From contig CAVQZG010000002.1 of the NCBI GenBank assembly GCA_963718305.1, positions 62,001-126,000 on the forward strand: DNA of 64,000 nt, read 5' to 3'. Under the pieces are notes generated by a model. It ran no database searches, was not told the origin of the DNA, and was given only the letters and a program-made list of their open reading frames with translations. This DNA is from RYN-230 sp963718305. GTDB lineage: Bacteria > Actinomycetota > Actinomycetes > Streptosporangiales > Streptosporangiaceae. A program made the translations under genes and the position numbers. This document shows, one piece after another, positions 8,787 to 16,798 of this stretch (position 1 is its first letter; each line of letters opens with the position of its first letter).

Positions 8787-9815
8787 TCAGGGGACGAGAA
8801 TGGCGCGGCCGCGCACCCGGCCCGCATCCAGATCCGCGAACGCCTCCACGGCGCTGGTCAGCGGGTAGGTCCGGGTATGCAGGGTGACCTTGCCCGCCTC
8901 GGCCAGCGACATCAGCTCGGCCAGGTCGTTGTAGGTGCCGACGATGTTGCCGATGATGTTGCGCTCGGTCGAGATGATGTCGAGCGTGGGGATCTCCAGC
9001 GTGCCGCCGTACCCGATGACGAAGTACGAGCCGGCCGGGGCGGTCATGTTCCAGCCGTCCATCTCGGCGCCCTGCTCGGCCACGAAGTCCAGCACGACGT
9101 GGGCGCCGGCCCCGCCGGTCAGGTCCTTGACCGCGTCCACCTGGCTGCCGTCGGCCACCACGGTGTGGTTCGCGCCGAGCTGCTCGGCCAGCTTGAGCGC
9201 GTCCGGGTTCCGGTCCACCACGACGATGCTGGTCGCGGACAGCGCGGCCAGGCACTGGATGCCGATGTGGCCCAGCCCGCCCGCGCCGATCACCACGGCG
9301 GTCGTGCCCGGGTAGAGCAGCGGGAGGGCCTTGCGGACCGCGTGGTAGGCGGTGATGCCCGCGTCGGCCAGCGCCGCCACGTCCTTCGGCTGGGTCGCCG
9401 GGTCCAGCTTGACGCAGGCCCGGGCCGTGGTGAGCAGGTACTCGGCCATCCCGCCGTCGCGGGACAGGCCGGGGAACGAGCTGTCCCCGGTGCAGTGCAT
9501 GTCGTCGCCGGCCCGGCAGGCCCGGCACAGCCCGCAGGTCGGGGTGGGGTGCAGGATCACGGTGTCGCCCAGGGCCACGTTGGTGACCGCCGAGCCGATC
9601 TCGTGCACCCACCCGGCGTTCTCGTGGCCCAGGATGTAGGGCAGCGGGGTGCCCATGGCCGCGTCCCACTGGCCCTCGATGATGTGCAGGTCGGTCCGGC
9701 AGACACCGGCCCCGCCGATCTTCACGATGACCTCGAGCGGGCCGTGGATAGTCGGCTCCGGTACCTCGTCGATCACCGGCTGCTGGTGGAACGCGTGCAA
9801 GCGGACGGCCTTCAC
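8787..9815 (-). CDS. Zinc-dependent alcohol dehydrogenase of the propane operon
   Basis: A 342-residue medium-chain dehydrogenase. The catalytic zinc site is GVCRTDLH (Cys) and GHENAG (His-Glu); the structural zinc cysteines are in CGLCRACRAGDDMHC; the Rossmann loop is GAGGLG. In propane oxidation operons this enzyme oxidises the alcohol made by the monooxygenase (2-propanol to acetone, or 1-propanol), with NAD(P). It overlaps the upstream DUF59 gene by 4 nt (ATGA) and is followed 39 nt later by groEL. It appears intact, unlike several neighbours. Confidence 0.9.
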   Translation of the reverse strand: MKAVRLHAFHQQPVIDEVPEPTIHGPLEVIVKIGGAGVCRTDLHIIEGQWDAAMGTPLPYILGHENAGWVHEIGSAVTNVALGDTVILHPTPTCGLCRACRAGDDMHCTGDSSFPGLSRDGGMAEYLLTTARACVKLDPATQPKDVAALADAGITAYHAVRKALPLLYPGTTAVVIGAGGLGHIGIQCLAALSATSIVVVDRNPDALKLAEQLGANHTVVADGSQVDAVKDLTGGAGAHVVLDFVAEQGAEMDGWNMTAPAGSYFVIGYGGTLEIPTLDIISTERNIIGNIVGTYNDLAELMSLAEAGKVTLHTRTYPLTSAVEAFADLDAGRVRGRAILVP

Positions 9816-10588
9816 TGGTCCTCCTTCTCGCCCTCTGGTAGCTGTCCTACCCCTGTCGTGCTGTCGTACCTGTGCTTCAGCATGCCGCGGCAGATGCTGC
9901 CGTTGGCCTCCAGGCTGGTCCGGGTCAGCCGGGCGCGGCCCAGGTGCATCCGCAGTGAATCCGGGCGCACCGGCTCCCCGGTCTTCGGGTCGATAAGCAG
10001 CCAGGCGTCATCACCGGCGGGCAGGCCGAGCTCGGCCCGGCGCTCGCGCAGCCGCTGGAGCGCGGCAGAGGGCGGCACCTGGCCCAGGGTCATCCCCGGC
10101 AGGCTGGCCGGATCCGTCCCGGCGGCGAGCAGCGGGCGGCAGACCTGGTCGGTGCCGGCCATGACCGCCTTGCGCAGGAAGTCGGCGCGCAGCTCATGCA
10201 GCTCGCCGACCGCCTCCCCGTCAAAAGACTGGGCGAAGCCCGCCCGCGCGGCCACCCCGCCGTTGATCGCGTCCGAGGCGAAGTGATCCTCGAGCACGAT
10301 CTCCGCCCGGCGCACCCCGGGGGTGGCGGACACCGCGTCATAGGCGTCGGCCACCATCAGGAAGGCGAAGTTGGGCGCGCAGAAGTACGTGGGCAGCCGC
10401 AGCCGGACCTGCGCGTCCCCGTCCGGGGAGACGGTGCATGAGGCCACGAAGCCGAGCGAGGTTACCGGCTCGTCCAGCTCCGGGTCGCGCACCGTCTCCA
10501 GCGCGGCGAGGACGCGCGCTGGTCCAGGCGGGCCAGCGGCCTCACCTGGACCAGCGCGACGTGATCCGCTGGTGGCGGAAACAGTCAT
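9812..10588 (-). CDS. DUF59 (MIP18-like) iron-sulfur/metal assembly protein of the propane operon
   Basis: A 258-residue protein with an N-terminal DUF59 domain (ALETVRDPELDEPVTSLGFV, about residues 28-48), the fold of iron-sulfur cluster assembly factors such as SufT/PaaD. The rest (about residues 110-258) has no motif I recognise. Proteins of this kind recur in propane/MimABCD-type operons; a role in metal-centre maturation of the monooxygenase or its reductase is plausible but unproven. It overlaps both neighbours by 4 nt (ATGA), indicating tight translational coupling with the amidohydrolase and the alcohol dehydrogenase. Confidence 0.75.
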   Translation of the reverse strand: MTVSATSGSRRAGPGEAAGPPGPARVLAALETVRDPELDEPVTSLGFVASCTVSPDGDAQVRLRLPTYFCAPNFAFLMVADAYDAVSATPGVRRAEIVLEDHFASDAINGGVAARAGFAQSFDGEAVGELHELRADFLRKAVMAGTDQVCRPLLAAGTDPASLPGMTLGQVPPSAALQRLRERRAELGLPAGDDAWLLIDPKTGEPVRPDSLRMHLGRARLTRTSLEANGSICRGMLKHRYDSTTGVGQLPEGEKEDQ

Positions 10589-11649
10589 GCCCCCGTTGCC
10601 ACGTGGTCGTCAGCGGGCTGGCCGAGCACCTCCTGGGCGCCGGGCGTGCCGCCGTTCTTGAGCTGGAACTCGGCCGGCACCTCGATGTCGTAGAGCTTGG
10701 CCGCGTTCAGGCCGAGGATCTTCTTCTTGGTGTCGGTGTTCACCCGCGGGAAGTCGGAGAACTCGTCGCTGGGGTAGTCCCAGTCCACGAAGCCCTCGAT
10801 CTGCCACTTGGGTTCCCAGATGCCGTAGTCGCTGCCGAAGGTCATCTTGTCCTCGCCGACCCAGAACAGCAGCTCGCCCATGACCTTGGCGAAGAACTTC
10901 GGCCGCGCGTACATCAGCCCGCCGATGACCACGGACAGGCCGGCGTAGACGTTGGGCTCCTGCGTCGCCATGAAGCAGAAGTCCTCGATCCGGGGCAGGC
11001 CGACGTGCTCGACGATGAAGTTCAGGTCGGGGAAGTCGGTCGCGCAGTGGTCGATGTCGGAGACATCGAACGCGTCCTTGTCCAGCGGCCAGATCGTCGG
11101 GCCCTTGTGCACGTGGATGTTCTTGATGCCGAGGTTCTGCGCCGCCTCCAGGAAGCGGTAGGCGCCAGGGTCGCTCAGCTTGTAACCCCGCGAGCCGTTA
11201 TTCCACTCGGCGGTGTACAGCTTGACGCCCTTCGAGCCGTACGTCTCGACGTTCTTCTTGAGCTCTTCCAGCCCCGGGTCGCCGTCGCGGGGGTCGAACC
11301 GGGTGTTGTAGATGAACTTGCCCGGGTGCCGCTTCCCCATCTCGGCGTTGCGCTGGGTGGTGTTGAAGCCCTCCTTGTACCACTCCTTCAGGTACGTCGG
11401 CTGGAAGACCGCCACGTCCACGTAGCCGTCTTCGAAGACGTCCTTCATCAGGTCGTCCTCGGAGTACTTCTGGAAGTGCTCGATCGACCAGTGGGTCTCG
11501 GGCGGGCCCAGCCCCTGGTAGGCGTGGAAGCACTCGATCCAGCCCTTGGCGTACTGCTCGGCGCCCTTGACCCAGTTGTCCGGGGCGGCGTTCCAGTAGT
11601 GCATATGGCTATCGACAACGAAGTACTTCTCGCCGTCCTTTTCGTACAC
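10585..11649 (-). CDS. Amidohydrolase-family protein of the propane monooxygenase operon
   Basis: A 354-residue metal-dependent hydrolase of the amidohydrolase (amidohydro_2) superfamily. The N-terminal metal motif is DSHMHYW; further conserved blocks are HVHKGP (about residue 180), VEHVGLPR (about 210) and GSDYGIW (about 275), which supply the expected His and Asp ligands. Members are found in nearly all prm/mim operons; the reaction is unknown. The GTG start is preceded by GAGGAGG. It ends in an ATGA overlap with the DUF59 gene. It is intact. Confidence 0.85.
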   Translation of the reverse strand: MYEKDGEKYFVVDSHMHYWNAAPDNWVKGAEQYAKGWIECFHAYQGLGPPETHWSIEHFQKYSEDDLMKDVFEDGYVDVAVFQPTYLKEWYKEGFNTTQRNAEMGKRHPGKFIYNTRFDPRDGDPGLEELKKNVETYGSKGVKLYTAEWNNGSRGYKLSDPGAYRFLEAAQNLGIKNIHVHKGPTIWPLDKDAFDVSDIDHCATDFPDLNFIVEHVGLPRIEDFCFMATQEPNVYAGLSVVIGGLMYARPKFFAKVMGELLFWVGEDKMTFGSDYGIWEPKWQIEGFVDWDYPSDEFSDFPRVNTDTKKKILGLNAAKLYDIEVPAEFQLKNGGTPGAQEVLGQPADDHVATGA

Positions 11650-11695
11650 GGTTCCTCCTCGTGGGGGTCCGATTATGAAGCGCTGGGCGCTGCGC

Positions 11696-12069
11696 CTAGC
11701 TGCCGGACGCGGTGAGGTCGAACCCGAGTTCTTCCGCCGCGTCCTCCGGGTTCGCGAACATGATCGTCCGGTCGTCCTGGTGGATCATCCGGCCGTAGTG
11801 GGTGGACATGTTCTCCTCGAACTCCGCGGCGTCGAAGAAGCCCGGCTCCTCGCCGAGGGCCTCGGAGATCTCGTCGTAGACGACCTCCATCCGGCCGACC
11901 GCGTCTACTCGGATCATGGACGGCAGCGCCATCACGGTCACGTTGGGCTTGGTGCTCATGACCTCGGCCACCACGCCCCGACCTGATTGTTCATCAGGGT
12001 GAACCCGCACATGTTGGACGCGGTGTTGTCGGACTTGAACGGGCTTTCCGTTGTCTTGAACGTGGTCAC
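11696..12069 (-). pseudogene. prmD: Propane monooxygenase coupling protein (one frameshift)
   Basis: The MmoB/DmpM-type effector of a soluble di-iron monooxygenase, about 124 residues when repaired. It starts at GTG with GAAGGAG upstream, reading TTFKTTESPF and GFTLMNNQVG. At about 11975 one base is missing; the next frame continues VVAEVMSTKPNVTV, then IRVDAVGRMEVVYDEI and ends GFDLTASGS. The protein binds the hydroxylase and gates oxygen activation. The GTGA at its start overlaps the reconstructed prmC stop. The left-over downstream frame could use a later start, but that would remove the conserved N-terminal half. Confidence 0.8.
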
Positions 12070-13240
12070 TGCGCCAGCTCCTTCGGTGTTTCCAGGCCCA
12101 GATCGGTCACAGGATGCCGCTGAAACGGCTCTTCGCTTGGTCCAGGCCATCCTCGAACCGAGGCGGCTTCGCACTCGGGCTGCGACCAGAGCGGCTGCAG
12201 CGTGCGGGCGGCTGAAATGGCCCGCGGCACCCAGTCGGACAGCTACTGCTGCATGATCGCCTTGTTGTGGTCGGCGAACTCGCGGTCGTTGGTCAGCAGC
12301 TCGAACATCGGCCGGGTGTACCGCAGGTCCCGCTCGGCGTAGTCGTACTCCTCCGCGCCGACGACTGTGGGGGTGACGAAGTCGCCGTTGCGCGGCGCGG
12401 CGTGCTGCACCAGGTTGCTGCGGAACAGCTCGCCGACCAGCGGCTCGAACACCACGTTGGCCGCGAAGATCGCCTCGCACCAGTCGTCGATCGCGGTCAT
12501 CTGCTCGGCGACGTCCCGGACGCCCTGCCAGGCCGGGTCGCTGTTCCAGGTCTCCAGGTGCGCGGTGCCATCGAAGCCCGTCGATTTCCTCGCTGAGCGT
12601 GAGGTTGTACAGCGCGAGATCCTGGGCGGCCCGGATCCGGTGCATGCTGTTCACCGAGATCGCGTTGTTGTGCATGTTGGTCGGCGCCCGCCGGTTGGCG
12701 TTCGCGAACAGGTAAAGCCCCAGCCCGTGGTCCACGTGCATCCAGGCGCCGACGTTCCGCTCGACGAAGCTCACCCAGTTCTGGTTCCACTGCTCGAACG
12801 CCTTCGCCTGCCCGGGCCGCATCGATGTTCTGGTTGAGCTGCCGTACCACGTTGGCGTTGTAGCGGTAGAGGGTGAGCTCCCACTCCTCGTTCGGGTCAC
12901 GGAACTCATGCCAGCCGAGCGCGGGCCAGTCGTAGCCCTTGCCACCCGATCCCGGGTAGCGCTCCGGCTCGGGCCGGTCCGACCCCCACGCCTTCAGCGC
13001 CGTCCAGTCCAGCGGGTACCCGCCCCGGCCGTCGGAGAAACCGTAGAGCCAGCCCTGGGCGAGGTAGTGCCGCGGGTCAGGCTGGACCTCGACCGTCACG
13101 TCCTCGTAGTGGGTCTGCTTGCGCTTGGCCGGCGTGTAGTAGTTGAACCGGCGTTCGGTCGAGTCCGGGAACACCTTGGCCCCGGCCTCCGCGTCGGTGA
13201 AGACCACCTTGGGAACACTGCGTTCTGGAGCGGATGTCAT
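12066..13240 (-). pseudogene. prmC: Propane monooxygenase hydroxylase small (beta) subunit, multiple lesions
   Basis: The beta subunit of the di-iron hydroxylase. The N-terminal 130 residues are intact (FNYYTPAKRKQTHYED, GWHEFRDPNEEWELTLYRYN). The frame then breaks at about 12814 (extra G after NQNIDAAR), resumes as QAKAFEQWNQNW, breaks again at about 12579 after LSEEIDG, and resumes in ETWNSDP and MTAIDDWCEAIF. A TAG at 12243-12245 replaces what should be Trp after IMQQ; the same frame then reads LSDWVPRAISAARTLQPLWSQP. Further shifts near 12170 and 12113 are needed to reach PRFEDGLDQAKSRF and DLGLETPKELAQ, whose stop overlaps the prmD start. The start has GAAGGAG. Either it is decaying or the sequence is poor here. 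Confidence 0.8.
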
Positions 13241-13326
13241 GAGGTCTCTCCTTCATTGTGAGAGTTCAGGCGCGGATTGCCACCAGACACCGTCGCTGGT
13301 GGGCTTGCAGGCACGTCCGTTGCTCC

Positions 13327-14374
13327 TCACTGCTCGCCGGGATCGCCGGTCGTGGTGAACTTGTCGTAATAGATTCGCTTTTCTTCCACGCCTAGCTGCG
13401 CGAGCAGCGGCAGGGCCGCCTCCACCATCGGCGGCGGACCGCAGACGTAGGCATGCGCTCCGGTCAGGTCACTGGCATGCCGTTTGACCACGTCGGTGAC
13501 GAAGCCGGTCTCGCCGTCCCATTCGTCATCCACGTCCGCCTCGGACAGCGCCGGGATATAGCGGAAGTTCGGCAGCTTGTCCTCGAGCTCGTGCAGTTCG
13601 GCCTCGAAGCAGAGGTCCCGCTTGGCCCGGGCGCCGTAGAAGAAGGTGGCCTTGCGCTGGATGCCGCGCTCGGCCGAGCGTCCGCAGCAGCGACAGGATC
13701 GGCGCCATGCCCGCCCCGCCACCGACGAAGACCAGGTCGTTCTCGCCCTCGCGGAGGGTGAAGACGCCGAACGGGCCCGGAGAGTCCAGCCGGTCACCCT
13801 CGGCCAGCTTCTCGGCCAGGAACTTGGAGAACTTCCCGTCCGGGTAGACCTTGATGATGAACTCGAGCAGCCCGCTTTCGCGGCTGGAGGTGTTCGCCAT
13901 CGAGAAGGACCGCGTCGCCTCCGTCCCGGGAATGGCGATGTCCATGTACTGGCCGGGAAAGAACTTGATCTCGTCCGGCTCGATCAGCCGCAGGATCAGG
14001 TGGCGCATGTCGTGGGTGACCGCGTCCTTGGACACCACCTCCGCGACGCCCTGCTGGATCGGCAGGCCGGACCGGATCATCTCCTCGTCGTAGTTGAGCA
14101 GCTCGATCGTGACGTCCTCGTAGGCATGCGCCCGGCACAGCAGGGTGTAGCCCTCATCGAGCTCGTAGTCGGGGAGCGCGAAGGTCGAGTACCTGTCGTG
14201 CTCGATGTCCTCGCCCTCGAGGATGAACGACTTGCACGCGGCGCACTGGCCCTCCTTGCAGCCGTGCATGAGCATGATGCCCTGCTCGGCCGCGGCCCTG
14301 AGGATCGTCTGATCCTCATTGACCTCGATCTCGATGCCGACCGGCTCGAACCGTACGACGTGCTTGTCGGCCAT
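13327..14374 (-). pseudogene. prmB: Propane monooxygenase reductase (one frameshift)
   Basis: An NADH-dependent ferredoxin-FAD reductase that feeds electrons to the hydroxylase. The N-terminal [2Fe-2S] ferredoxin domain has the cysteines CKEGQCAACKS (about residue 39) and LLCRAH. The flavin site follows as RSFSMANTS and the NAD site starts at FVGGGAGMAPI. At about 13675, after LLRTL, one extra base shifts the frame; the rest continues AERGIQRKATFFYG to the NAD-binding CGPPPMVEAAL and ends TTTGDPGEQ. Repaired length is about 348 residues, normal for the family. The start ATG has GAGGGGG upstream. Confidence 0.85.
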
Positions 14375-14473
14375 GGCCCCCTCGCGGATGGTGGGAAATC
14401 GCCTCGGAGAAGTGGTTGGGAGGGGGCCGCAGGGCCTGGCCTGCGGCCCACCTCCCGGTCTAGCTGGGGTCGG

Positions 14474-16132
14474 TCAGGCGTCCGCTGGTGCTGGACGGCC
14501 CGCCGGGCCCTGCTTGTTGTAGTCGGCCTTGAAGGCTGCCCTCTCTTCCGGCGTCATCTCGTTGAGGATGACGTTCGGGCTGAGCACCGGTCCCATCCGG
14601 CGCAGGTGGTCGAGCGTCCACATCTTGCTCGGGTCCAGGTCCAGGTGCGGCTGGGCGACCAGCGTCTTGCCGTCGTCCCGGACGTAACCCATGTCGGACA
14701 CCACGTCGGCCCAGTTCCAGCCGTGGTACAGGGTCTCCCATTCGCGCTTGCCGATGAGCTGGCCCATGTTCGGGGTGGAACGGCCCTGGTAGGTCGGCCG
14801 GAACGCTTCCGCGTCCGTCCACCGGCATTCCTCGTGGCAGTAGGTACGGACCTGGCCGTCGACCTCGTCGATGACCATGTCCTCGCGGACCAGGCAGGGC
14901 ACCATGCAGGTCCAGCAGCGGTGCGGGTACACGTAGTCGACGGACTCGGCCACGATCGGGTGGTGCCCGTTCGGCCGGCTCAGCCGGTTGTAGTTCTCCC
15001 ACCACTTGCCGTACTTGTCGTACCAGCCCGGGTACTTGTACTCGAACCACTCGAAGTCGGTGTCGGTCATCGGGTCGATCCGCCAGTAGTTCGCCAGCCA
15101 GCCGGTGGCGAAGAACTGGGCTACCTCGTGCACGTAGCCCTTGTTCCAGATCTGGTTCCACGCTTCCTCGATGAGGTCGTGCGGGATGACCAGGCCGTAC
15201 TTCTCGAGCGGCACGAGGTAGCTGCGGTAGTAGTCGTCGTAGATCCACCGGCGCCACATCTCGGCGTAGGACTCACGGTCCTTGCGCCGGTCCTTGGTGC
15301 CGTACTCGATGAACGTGCCGATGGCGGCGTCCACCACGCGGTGGTTGTTCCACCACGCGTAGCGCAGGTCGCGCTCGAGCAGCTGGTGGTTCTCCTCGTC
15401 GGCCAGCGCCATCAGCAGGGTGGCGTAGCCGTTGCTGATGTGCCGCGACTCATCCGACTGCACCGAGTGGAACACCGTCGGCAGCAGGTAGTCGCCGTTG
15501 GCGGCGGCCTCGGCGGGCATGGCCACGAACAGCGTGTTGGTGAACGCCGTCTCGGCCACGATCGTCAGGTAGATGCTCGCCGCGGTGATCGCGTCACCGG
15601 TGATGAACCCTTCGGCGAACTGCCGGCCGATCGTCCCGCAGTAGTCGTTCTGGAAGTTCCGGAGGCTGTTGTTGAAGCCCGCCGGGTCGATGTAGTTCTG
15701 CATGTACAGGCGCTTGAGGTTCTGCTGGATCGTCGAGTGGCGTACCTCGTCGATCATCTGGATCGCCTGGCCGTTGTGCAGTTCCGGGTTGGGGACGGTG
15801 CGGAACAGCAGCGGCATGGCCCGCGCCGCCGAGATCTCCGGGAGCGGGATGATCGACAGGAACAGCTTCTGCCACTCCATCCAGCGCTCCTGCACCTGGC
15901 GGAACATGTTGCCGCGGATGGCGCCGTCCTGGGCACCGTAGACGCGGTGGTCCTTCTCTTCCTGCATCGGGAAGTAAGAGCGCAGGACCTGCTTCAGGGG
16001 GTCCTTCTTGTCGGCCTTACGGAACGAGTAGTCCGTCCCGTACTGCGACACCGGTTCGTGATACATGGGTTCCCAGGACAGTTCCTGGATCTTCTGGTGG
16101 GCCTTGGCCACACTCTGGCGACTCATGGTCAC
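14474..16132 (-). CDS. prmA: Propane/acetone/phenol-type monooxygenase hydroxylase large (alpha) subunit
   Basis: A 552-residue alpha subunit of a soluble di-iron monooxygenase. The two iron motifs are DEVRHSTIQ (about residue 145) and DESRHISNG (about 240), giving the Glu-x-x-His pairs. A C-terminal YHS-type cysteine cluster (CWTCMVPC, then YCHEEC) is present as in MimA of mycobacteria, which it closely resembles from my memory of that sequence. The enzyme inserts oxygen into short alkanes; MimABCD relatives also act on acetone and phenol. It is intact and complete, first in the operon, with GGGGTGACC before the ATG. The remaining subunits follow directly. Confidence 0.93.
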   Translation of the reverse strand: MTMSRQSVAKAHQKIQELSWEPMYHEPVSQYGTDYSFRKADKKDPLKQVLRSYFPMQEEKDHRVYGAQDGAIRGNMFRQVQERWMEWQKLFLSIIPLPEISAARAMPLLFRTVPNPELHNGQAIQMIDEVRHSTIQQNLKRLYMQNYIDPAGFNNSLRNFQNDYCGTIGRQFAEGFITGDAITAASIYLTIVAETAFTNTLFVAMPAEAAANGDYLLPTVFHSVQSDESRHISNGYATLLMALADEENHQLLERDLRYAWWNNHRVVDAAIGTFIEYGTKDRRKDRESYAEMWRRWIYDDYYRSYLVPLEKYGLVIPHDLIEEAWNQIWNKGYVHEVAQFFATGWLANYWRIDPMTDTDFEWFEYKYPGWYDKYGKWWENYNRLSRPNGHHPIVAESVDYVYPHRCWTCMVPCLVREDMVIDEVDGQVRTYCHEECRWTDAEAFRPTYQGRSTPNMGQLIGKREWETLYHGWNWADVVSDMGYVRDDGKTLVAQPHLDLDPSKMWTLDHLRRMGPVLSPNVILNEMTPEERAAFKADYNKQGPAGRPAPADA

Positions 16133-16237
16133 CCCTTTCCCCTTTGTGGGTTCCCGCTAGGCCTCGTGCCTGCGGTCTGGCTCATCTCCGCCGCCAGCGC
16201 GTCGCCGGCGGCCGGATGCACGAGTCCCGCTCGAAAG

Positions 16238-16266
16238 TCCCTATGTGCCGAATAACAACCTGTAAA
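16238..16266 (-). promoter_or_regulatory. Possible promoter of the prm operon
   Basis: On the minus strand, TTTACA (16261-16266) and TAGGGA (16238-16243) are separated by 17 nt, about 105 nt before prmA. The -10 match is weak. The nearest palindromic site (16281-16297) would be centred near -60, a normal activator position. No GG-N10-GC sigma-54 element is present. Confidence 0.3.
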
Positions 16267-16280
16267 AGCGGGGGCCGAGC

Positions 16281-16297
16281 TCTCAACATGAGACAGG
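16281..16297. promoter_or_regulatory. Putative activator-binding site 1 (TCTCAAC-TGAGACAGG)
   Basis: The 17 bases TCTCAACATGAGACAGG contain the inverted repeat TCTCA-ACA-TGAGA. A 16/17 identical copy lies 397 nt away, upstream of the regulator gene. This copy is about 150 nt upstream of prmA. It is probably bound by the MimR-like regulator encoded next door. Confidence 0.6.
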
Positions 16298-16345
16298 CCC
16301 GTCTGGTAGGCGCCCGACCTGCGCGGCCGTCACCTGCGGCTAGAC

Positions 16346-16594
16346 TCAGCGCTCACCGAAGAAGATGTTCCGGAGTTCGGCCAGCTGGTCCTGGACTTCC
16401 TGGGAGTTCCGCTGATTGCCCTCGGCGGCTGGTTCGATTCCCAGGCAGCGGAGCAGGGCCGCGGCCGGGGCGCCGGGGTCGCCCGATTCACCCAGGACTG
16501 GATGCAAGCCCTGGTCAGCCAGGTGATGAAAGACCAGGTTGACTACGCTCCAGGGGTTGAAGGTCTCACCGGGGGGCGTACCCGGTCGATCCAT
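16346..16594 (-). CDS. Small hypothetical protein upstream of prmA
   Basis: An 82-residue predicted protein with no family I recognise. It begins MDRPGTPP, has a central stretch of mixed hydrophobic character (WSVVNLVFHHLADQGLHP), and ends in a likely helix (EVQDQLAELRNIFFGER). Support for a real gene is a good GGAGG five bases before the ATG, codon-like composition, and its place on the same strand as prmA, between the two putative activator sites. It might be the first gene of the operon, or independently expressed. It could also be a chance reading frame, since the GC-rich sequence yields many. Confidence 0.45.
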   Translation of the reverse strand: MDRPGTPPGETFNPWSVVNLVFHHLADQGLHPVLGESGDPGAPAAALLRCLGIEPAAEGNQRNSQEVQDQLAELRNIFFGER

Positions 16595-16676
16595 GCGGCG
16601 CCTCCGGATTCTTCAGCGGGCAAGCTTGAGTAAGCCGGTGTCCCCCGATCAAAACTCCGCCCCCTCGGGGCTGCCG

Positions 16677-16694
16677 GTCTCAACTTGAGACAGG
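16677..16694. promoter_or_regulatory. Putative activator-binding site 2 (GTCTCAA-C-TTGAGAC)
   Basis: GTCTCAACTTGAGAC is a perfect 7-bp inverted repeat around one C. Together with the following AGG it matches site 1 at 16 of 17 positions. It lies between the small upstream gene and the divergent regulator, about 105 nt before the regulator's start, and may serve autoregulation as well as activation. Confidence 0.6.
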
Positions 16695-16798
16695 TATCGG
16701 TAACGCCACACTTATTTTGGGTAAGTAAGACGCGAACCCGGGATGCGCGACCGCGAGCTGAGTGCTTGCGCGGGCGTACCGGGAGGTACGGAGGCCCG

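Noticed and set aside
12243..12245. TAG recoded as an amino acid in prmC
   Set aside because: No recoding signal or pyrrolysine genes are seen, and the gene has four other lesions. A substitution or sequencing error is simpler.
16133..16280. A sigma-54 (-24/-12) promoter before prmA
   Set aside because: A GGCAC occurs, but no GC at the required 10-nt spacing. The activator lacks GAFTGA and actinomycetes lack sigma-54.
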